Below, piece after piece: positions 40,373 through 48,813 of a DNA stretch of 48,813 nt; the first letter of the stretch is position 1; the number at the start of each line of letters is the position of its first letter. Origin of the DNA: Actinobacillus minor NM305 (GTDB lineage Bacteria > Pseudomonadota > Gammaproteobacteria > Enterobacterales > Pasteurellaceae). A program made the position numbers and the translations under genes. The DNA is taken from the NCBI RefSeq assembly GCF_000175195.1, contig NZ_ACQL01000001.1, positions 1 to 48,813 on the forward strand, read 5' to 3'. The notes below the pieces were generated by a model, which had not been told where the DNA came from, made no database searches, and worked only from the letters and a program-made list of their open reading frames with translations.

Positions 40373-41684
40373 ATGGCTAGAGCATCTAAGACAAATCGTA
40401 TAAATATATTTAAGCTAAGACAGGACATTAATCTAACTAATTTTTCTTCTATAAATGAATACGAAAAAATCTTTTCAGATGAGAAAAGCGCTTTATTTAT
40501 ACAGAAAAACAAAAAAAGCATTCCTGAATGGAGTAAATTCATATTACCACTAGCTCCTAAAGTGCATTTTGAGAATTCTTCAAACAGTTTTATTTATCTA
40601 ATAAAGCATAAAGATAATCTTTATGCCCTTACAGGGGGATATGGATTTAAAGTTATTCAAGACGATATCGATGAAGAATTTGGGTTAAATGTAGCTTTAC
40701 GTTTGATAGATAATTTATCGATTTCATCTATTCATCAATTTTCTGTAAAGAGCCAAACAAGGCAAATACAAAGGAGCGTAGCTAATTATAATCCTAGCTT
40801 TGATAATGAAAATTATAACAAAATATTAAAAAGTATCTCAGGAAAGGGGCAATTTTCAGGAAAAAATTTTCTGGTCCAAGGTAAATCATCCATTGTCCTT
40901 CGCACAGAAAAAGATATTAACAATATAGAGCAAGTGCTTGATGAAATTGATGACATTCTCAATAAAGAAGAGAAGATTAAGTTATTCAAGTCATACAAAA
41001 AAGTTAGCGATAAAAAATTAATAAAAAAACTGAATTCAAAACTATATAGAGAATTATGTAAGTTCTATAAGAATGAAAATAATTTATCTTCTCTATATTT
41101 AGACTTACCAGATCCATTTAAAAAGTTTGATTATTCTAGATATGATTTATTTATTAAAAATAAGCATATAGAAATAGATGAGCTAGATATAGATGAAATA
41201 AGATCAGTTATTCGTCAAAACTTTCATAATGACTTATCCATTAGAGAATTACTAAATATAAAGATTATAGGAATAACTATTGAAAATGAAGATGATATTT
41301 ATCATAAAAACTCACTAGATAAATTAGTAGTTTATGAAACACATTTTAATGAAAAATATTATATAAAGTTAGAAGGAAAATGGTTTGAAGTATTGGATAA
41401 TATAATTTCCTTTATAGAGGATAGGATTAGTAATATCACTGTTAAGAAGAATTATCTTCCAAAATGGGATACTAATAATATAAAAAAACAGCTTAGATTC
41501 AGTGAAAATGTCTATGCTGAACAAATATACAATAACGAAACAGCTAAGGTAAATGGTTTTAAATTACTTGATCGTAAATTAATCCAAATTGATAAAAGCT
41601 CAAAAATTGAGTCTATACAGAGCTGTAAATAATATAAGAAATGATGGATATGATGTTATTTTGACTCCAATAGAAATTATATAA
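40373..41684 (+). pseudogene. DUF6119/TIGR04141-like protein gene, apparently internally deleted and frameshifted near its end
   Basis: The main frame (40373-41632) gives 419 residues with the N-terminal pattern of the sporadically distributed TIGR04141/DUF6119 family: KTNRINIFKLRQDI, YALTGGYGFKVI, DEEFGLNVALRLID, and SGKGQFSGKNFLVQG. Family members are usually nearer 550 residues. After SSKIES the frame ends within 4 codons, yet another frame (41607-41684) reads LYRAVNNIRNDGYDVILTPI and stops. That looks like a true C-terminus joined out of frame after loss of about 100 codons. A ribosome site AAGGAA lies 8 bases before the ATG. It is very AT-rich. The molecular function of the family is unknown to me; a defence link is inference. 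The IS starts 3 bases later. Confidence 0.65.
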
Positions 41685-41711
41685 ACAGGCATAGTAGACA
41701 AAAGTGTTGGT

Positions 41712-41760
41712 AAAAAGTGGGCTTAAAGCCTTATAGTACAAGGCTTTAAGCCCACTTTTT
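41712..41760. terminator. Perfect 21-bp hairpin inside the left end of the insertion sequence
   Basis: Arms AAAAAGTGGGCTTAAAGCCTT / AAGGCTTTAAGCCCACTTTTT around a 7-base loop, with A and T runs at the base. It is an ideal bidirectional terminator and would shield the transposase gene from outside transcription. Confidence 0.85.
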
Positions 41761-41765
41761 GAAAT

Positions 41766-42564
41766 ATGAAAAAAACTGTCCTTTTTGCTTTACGAGCAAT
41801 ATCCAAAAGTATGGAAAGAAAAATAATATTCAGAGATATTTTTTTCGTCCTGTAATAAAACATTTTCCCTTAAGAATAAATTAGATCAAATTAAGATTTG
41901 GAATAATTAAACACCCGGAAAATAAACCTATCAACAACTTGCCGTTAAATATCATTGTTCGGTTAGAACTATTCAAAGGTATATTGATAAATCCCCTAAA
42001 ACAGCTTTAAAATCACTTTCAAATCGATACCTGAACATCATATATGGATACCACTTTTTTCGGGTGTTATTTTGGCCTATTAGTGCTAATGGATTCAATT
42101 TCAAATAATGTTATTTCCCATTATTTTGTGCGAACTGAAAAAGATATTTACTACAAACTTGCCCTGAATAGGTTAAGAGAAAAACATAAATCGCAAGCAG
42201 ATAAAGAATTAAAAATAATTACAAAAACACGCAAAAAAAGCTTAAAAATGAATTTTATCGGCAATTACATTCTTGGTTTATAAAACACCAAGCATTTTTA
42301 AAAGGAAGGAGTGATAAAGCCAATGAAAAAGGCTATTTTCCTTATAAACATCGCAATGTAAGAAGTGCTTATGCCTGTTTAAGACTTTATATGGACTATA
42401 TTTTCATCTATGAAAAACATTCTGAATTGAATATAGAAAAGACGACAAATCGTTTAGAGAGATTATTTAGTGAACTTAAGCGAAAATTAAATAATCACAA
42501 CGGATTAACAAAAAAGCGTAAGATATTGTTTATACAGGAGTTTTTAAATAAAAAGAGTTGGTAA
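41766..42564 (+). pseudogene. Transposase remnant, Zn-ribbon IS256-like (IS1249-type)
   Basis: Fragments in shifting frames reconstruct one transposase: a zinc-ribbon start NCPFCFTSNIQKYGKKNNIQ (the second CxxC is lost), then KYHCSVRTIQRYI DNA-binding-like, MDTTFFGCYFGLLVLMDSIS with the first catalytic Asp, and near the end YMDYIFIYEKHSELNIEK and LSELKRKLNNHNGLTKKRK. Stops occur near 41880 and in the linker. The expected middle part after LNRLREK, with the second catalytic Asp and CHFHQ, is missing, fused directly to HKSQADKELK. The largest intact piece is 42044-42283. It cannot be functional. Family assignment is from remembered motifs. Confidence 0.8.
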
Positions 42565-42618
42565 TAATTAGGAGAAATAATTAAAACCAACACTTTTGTC
42601 TACTATGCCTAAATACTT

Positions 42619-43314
42619 CTATGAAAATACCTTTAATTGTACAAGTTTAGGGATATAACCAGTTAAAACAGGTTGATCTCCCAACCCTAATAATTTATAA
42701 ATTTGCCCACCAATACCTGGAATAACTTCTCCCGAACTAGATTTCTCTTCATCTTTAGCAAAATACACAAATCTAAATTTTCTTGATATTTCATCTGGAA
42801 ATTCTTTTTCCAAATTTTTTTCTGCATCAATATGCATTACTGGAGAAACAATATAAATTCTATTAACTAGTCGCACTTGCTCAAGCATAGCAATAAGATT
42901 TGTTCTTACTACACAGCTTCCGGACATGACTGATTTAACAATAATAACAGTATCTGTATCCCTATAGCCATCTTCAATAAATCTATGAAGAATAGGGGCA
43001 ACACTCTTACCATTAGAACCAAGTGGATGATGATGATTCCAAAATATTGCTAATCTCTGTTGAATCCCTTTTATGTCTAATTGATTTTTCACACCCGATA
43101 ATAAATAATCCGCATCTTCTGCTGTTGAAATCAACAATACTTTATTAGATTCTGATAATTTATCTACAAAAGTGGAAGCTAGAAATCTACCAAGATTAAT
43201 CATATGCTGACGATAAATTATTGGTTCTAATTTTGAATCTAATAGTCCCTCTAGCTCTTGTTTTACTTCTACCTCAATAGCTGGTGGAATATGATAACTT
43301 GTATGTTTTTTCAT
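42619..43314 (-). CDS. Uracil-phosphoribosyltransferase-like protein with altered PRPP loop
   Basis: A 231-residue protein from the ATG at 43314 (MKKHTSYHIPPAIEVEVK), with AGGGGA upstream. Several segments line up with uracil phosphoribosyltransferase: an N-terminal INLGRFLASTFVDKL helix, the strand-loop VIIVKSVMSGSCVVRTN where UPRT has VLLVDPMLATGGS, IYIVSPVMHIDAE, and GEVIPGIGGQIYKLLGLGD, which mirrors the UPRT uracil-binding YIVPGLGDAGDR. The PRPP-loop aspartate is replaced (Lys-Ser), so classic activity is doubtful. It starts 2 bases past the stop of the putative nuclease gene, hence one operon. A nucleotide-sensing or -modifying partner in a defence system is possible; a salvage enzyme is unlikely. 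Confidence 0.6.
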   Translation of the reverse strand: MKKHTSYHIPPAIEVEVKQELEGLLDSKLEPIIYRQHMINLGRFLASTFVDKLSESNKVLLISTAEDADYLLSGVKNQLDIKGIQQRLAIFWNHHHPLGSNGKSVAPILHRFIEDGYRDTDTVIIVKSVMSGSCVVRTNLIAMLEQVRLVNRIYIVSPVMHIDAEKNLEKEFPDEISRKFRFVYFAKDEEKSSSGEVIPGIGGQIYKLLGLGDQPVLTGYIPKLVQLKVFS

Positions 43315-43316
43315 TA

Positions 43317-44201
43317 TTAATTCCCCTTTAAAGCTTCTGATGATATAGTCATTAGGTATGAGCAAATTTCCTGCTTTGTTCCCAATTTTTGGAATTTATT
43401 TTGGTCTATATAACCTAAAGCTCTTCTAGGAACTCGAATTTCTAATAACATCTGAATAATTAAATTATTACCGTCATATTTGTACGGTAAGCCTATTCTA
43501 TCTAAATGTACTCCCACGAATGCAGGTAACTCAATACTTTCTTCATTAATAAATGGATTTGGGTATGTTTGACTTTCCATTCTACGAAAAATATCTTTTA
43601 TTGAACTAGGAGTAATATTATTACTCAAAGCTCCTCGTAAAACATTTAAAGCATAGTCTTGATCATCTGGATAAGAGCTTTTTGTCATTTTACTTAAATG
43701 TGGCTCGAAATATTGTTTATCTAATTTATCGCTGGAATATGGAAAATAAATACTATCACAATATTTTTTCAAATCATCTGGAATAAGATCTAAATTATTC
43801 ATTTGCTTTTCTTTATCTGGTACAACTAAATAATTTTTACTACTTCTCACCTTATGGTAATCAAAATCAATTTCGATTTGATATCTTGCACGTTCAGAAT
43901 GCTCATGATTCCAATTAGCTGAGCCAAGAGATGAATTTTTTGCTTGGTAGTTATATTTTATATTTTCTGACTGATCAAAATGACAAATATCATCAAAGAA
44001 GTCTAAGTTTTGGCGACTAATTATATGAAATGACCAACTTCCATACTTAGATGATGCTAATTCCAAAACCTTAGATAATACAAATTGCTCTTCATAAGCT
44101 TGTCCTTTATTAGCATTATGTCCACCACGGTGAATATTCTTGATTTTATTTAAAACTTCATCACCGAAGGTTTTACTAATAAAATCCTCTTTATCTGACA
44201 C
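43317..44201 (-). CDS. Putative PD-(D/E)XK (DUF4297-like) nuclease or sensor of an accessory cassette
   Basis: 294 residues from a GTG at 44201 (VSDKEDFISKTFGDEVLNKI), with GGGG 8 bases upstream; the frame extends to GTG 44279, but that added part overlaps a TATAAT-like box and looks non-coding. The N-terminal region reads GGHNANKGQAYEEQFVLSKV, then FFDDICHF and IKYNYQAKNS. The order Glu, Asp-Asp, Gln-x-Lys matches the restriction-like fold seen in DUF4297/Cap4-type nucleases. The C-terminal half (about 170-294) is unrecognised and may recognise a partner. It is AT-rich, without uptake signals, and coupled to the UPRT-like gene. Nuclease activity is inferred from three short motifs only. Confidence 0.5.
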   Translation of the reverse strand: MSDKEDFISKTFGDEVLNKIKNIHRGGHNANKGQAYEEQFVLSKVLELASSKYGSWSFHIISRQNLDFFDDICHFDQSENIKYNYQAKNSSLGSANWNHEHSERARYQIEIDFDYHKVRSSKNYLVVPDKEKQMNNLDLIPDDLKKYCDSIYFPYSSDKLDKQYFEPHLSKMTKSSYPDDQDYALNVLRGALSNNITPSSIKDIFRRMESQTYPNPFINEESIELPAFVGVHLDRIGLPYKYDGNNLIIQMLLEIRVPRRALGYIDQNKFQKLGTKQEICSYLMTISSEALKGN

Positions 44202-44280
44202 GCTAAGAACCCCGAAATTCACAAAGATATTATATAAATTTATGGTAACGATATAAACAAGCCTTGTAAAGCTATTCACA

Positions 44281-44322
44281 TAAAAAAAGCCCCCAGAACT
44301 TCACTGCTCTGGGGGCTTTTTT
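44281..44322. terminator. Bidirectional terminator between rpoC and the accessory cassette
   Basis: Perfect 13-bp arms AAAAGCCCCCAGA / TCTGGGGGCTTTT (44285-44320) with a 10-base loop and A/T runs on both sides. It ends the rpoBC transcript on the minus strand. The cassette starts just beyond it, so it is insulated from rpoC. Confidence 0.92.
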
Positions 44323-44330
44323 ATATCTAA

Positions 44331-44356
44331 CGGTGAGCTAGCAAGCCCACCCTACG
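44331..44356. repeat. Short palindromic intergenic repeat 3' of rpoC
   Basis: On the minus strand CGTAGGGTGGGCTTGCTAGC... leads to an imperfect GGTGGGCT / AGCTCACC stem. A related sequence CGTAGGGGTGGGGTTTATCC is at 48790-48813. Both flank rpoC, in opposite orientation. Confidence 0.5.
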
Positions 44357-44359
44357 TTT

Positions 44360-48643
<4,284 letters not shown>

Positions 48644-48713
48644 GTTTTTGCCCCTGATTTGAGGTTTTTGTTCTTGAAATGGTCGCCCATTTCAACTGAA
48701 AATCTTTGGTTGC

Positions 48714-48759
48714 AAGCGGTCGGTTTTGGCAAATTGTTTGCAAGATTTGACCGCTTGTT
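48714..48759. repeat. Inverted uptake signals upstream of rpoC
   Basis: GCAAGCGGTC and GACCGCTTGT flank an inner TTTGGCAAATTGTTTGCAAGA segment, in the presumed rpoB-rpoC gap. It is a hairpin-forming pair similar to those used elsewhere in the window as terminators, though rpoBC is normally co-transcribed. Confidence 0.7.
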
Positions 48760-48789
48760 GCGTTTTATTACCCCTGCTTAATTCAAATT

Positions 48790-48813
48790 CGTAGGGGTGG
48801 GGTTTATCCCCAC
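48790..48813. repeat. Palindromic intergenic repeat at the right edge
   Basis: CGTAG followed by a perfect hairpin GTGGGG / CCCCAC with TTTAT loop (48797-48813). It resembles the repeat 3' of rpoC at 44331-44356 in inverted orientation. The copy may be cut by the window edge. Confidence 0.5.

Larger units (their letters stand above)
41687..42610. mobile_element. Decayed insertion sequence with perfect 25-bp terminal inverted repeats
   Basis: The left end 41687-41711 and right end 42586-42610 are perfect reverse complements over 25 bases (AGGCATAGTAGACAAAAGTG...). The 924-base interior holds a broken transposase gene. I see no convincing target duplication: left flank ATAAAC, right flank AAATAC. 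The ends have stayed perfect while the gene decayed, so the copy may still be mobilisable in trans. Confidence 0.93.

Noticed and set aside
41681..42618. Target-site duplication of the insertion sequence
   Set aside because: The flanks ATAAAC and AAATAC share only AAA; no exact direct repeat.
44202..44279. Hydrophobic N-terminal extension of the putative nuclease
   Set aside because: It is AT-rich with a TATAAT-like box and no ribosome site at its GTG; more likely promoter DNA than a signal peptide.

Overview
The window is a housekeeping segment of a Pasteurellaceae chromosome. The evidence is Haemophilus-like protein content and gene order (cdaR-gntP-garK, mutY-yggX-mltC, the S10 ribosomal operon, sxy/tfoX). 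In addition, ACAAGCGGT / ACCGCTTGT is scattered over both strands and often forms inverted pairs. This is the DNA uptake signal (USS) of the Actinobacillus pleuropneumoniae / Mannheimia / H. ducreyi branch, not the AAGTGCGGT form of H. influenzae. The species cannot be fixed from sequence reading alone.

Layout. 1-793: 3'-incomplete FkbM-type methyltransferase running off the left edge inside a GCAGA pentanucleotide repeat, a probable phase-variable gene. 893-5609: kdsD (KDO/LPS precursor), then a glycerate-use block (kinase, GntP permease with an apparent 1-nt frameshift, CdaR regulator). 5731-8708: lptM, lysA, fumC. 8777-10168: ffh. 10335-11590: two tandem paralogous secreted orphans and a small orphan. 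11591-12261: a gap with two perfect hairpins, a candidate CRP-controlled small RNA, and tRNA-Asn and tRNA-Phe with a strong promoter and terminator. 12337-14857: mutY-yggX-mltC. 14967-18580: VOC/YaeR, sfsA and hslV-hslU, the last pair split by a palindrome-flanked IS200/RAYT-like transposase element. 18589-19425: AT-rich orphan membrane protein. 19537-26020: acyl-CoA ligase, glmS with its DeoR regulator, proS. 26174-32313: selB, a class III Fic AMP-transferase, rsmB, a GT4 glycosyltransferase, trkA. 32419-37389: S10 operon (rpsJ to rpsQ) with promoter and leader. 37864-39452: sxy/tfoX and pbpG. 39686-44279: an AT-rich accessory island. 44360-48643: rpoC.

The accessory island between pbpG and rpoC is the part most likely to hold something undescribed. 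It has vapBC with a palindromic operator, a DUF6119/TIGR04141-like gene that seems internally deleted, a decayed insertion sequence with perfect 25-bp terminal repeats, and a convergent two-gene cassette. The cassette pairs a putative PD-(D/E)XK (DUF4297-like) nuclease with a uracil-phosphoribosyltransferase-like protein whose PRPP loop is altered. I saw no uptake signal between about 40.0 and 44.5 kb, which fits recent acquisition. The nuclease/UPRT-like pair looks like a defence or conflict module, but that is inference from motifs and context.

How the genes work together. Cell-envelope functions recur (kdsD, lptM, mltC, pbpG, glmS, lysA, a glycosyltransferase, a methyltransferase), mixed with translation and RNA functions (ffh, proS, selB, rsmB, S10 operon, tRNAs, rpoC) and proteostasis (hslVU). 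Most transcription units are closed by recognisable intrinsic terminators, several built from inverted uptake signals.
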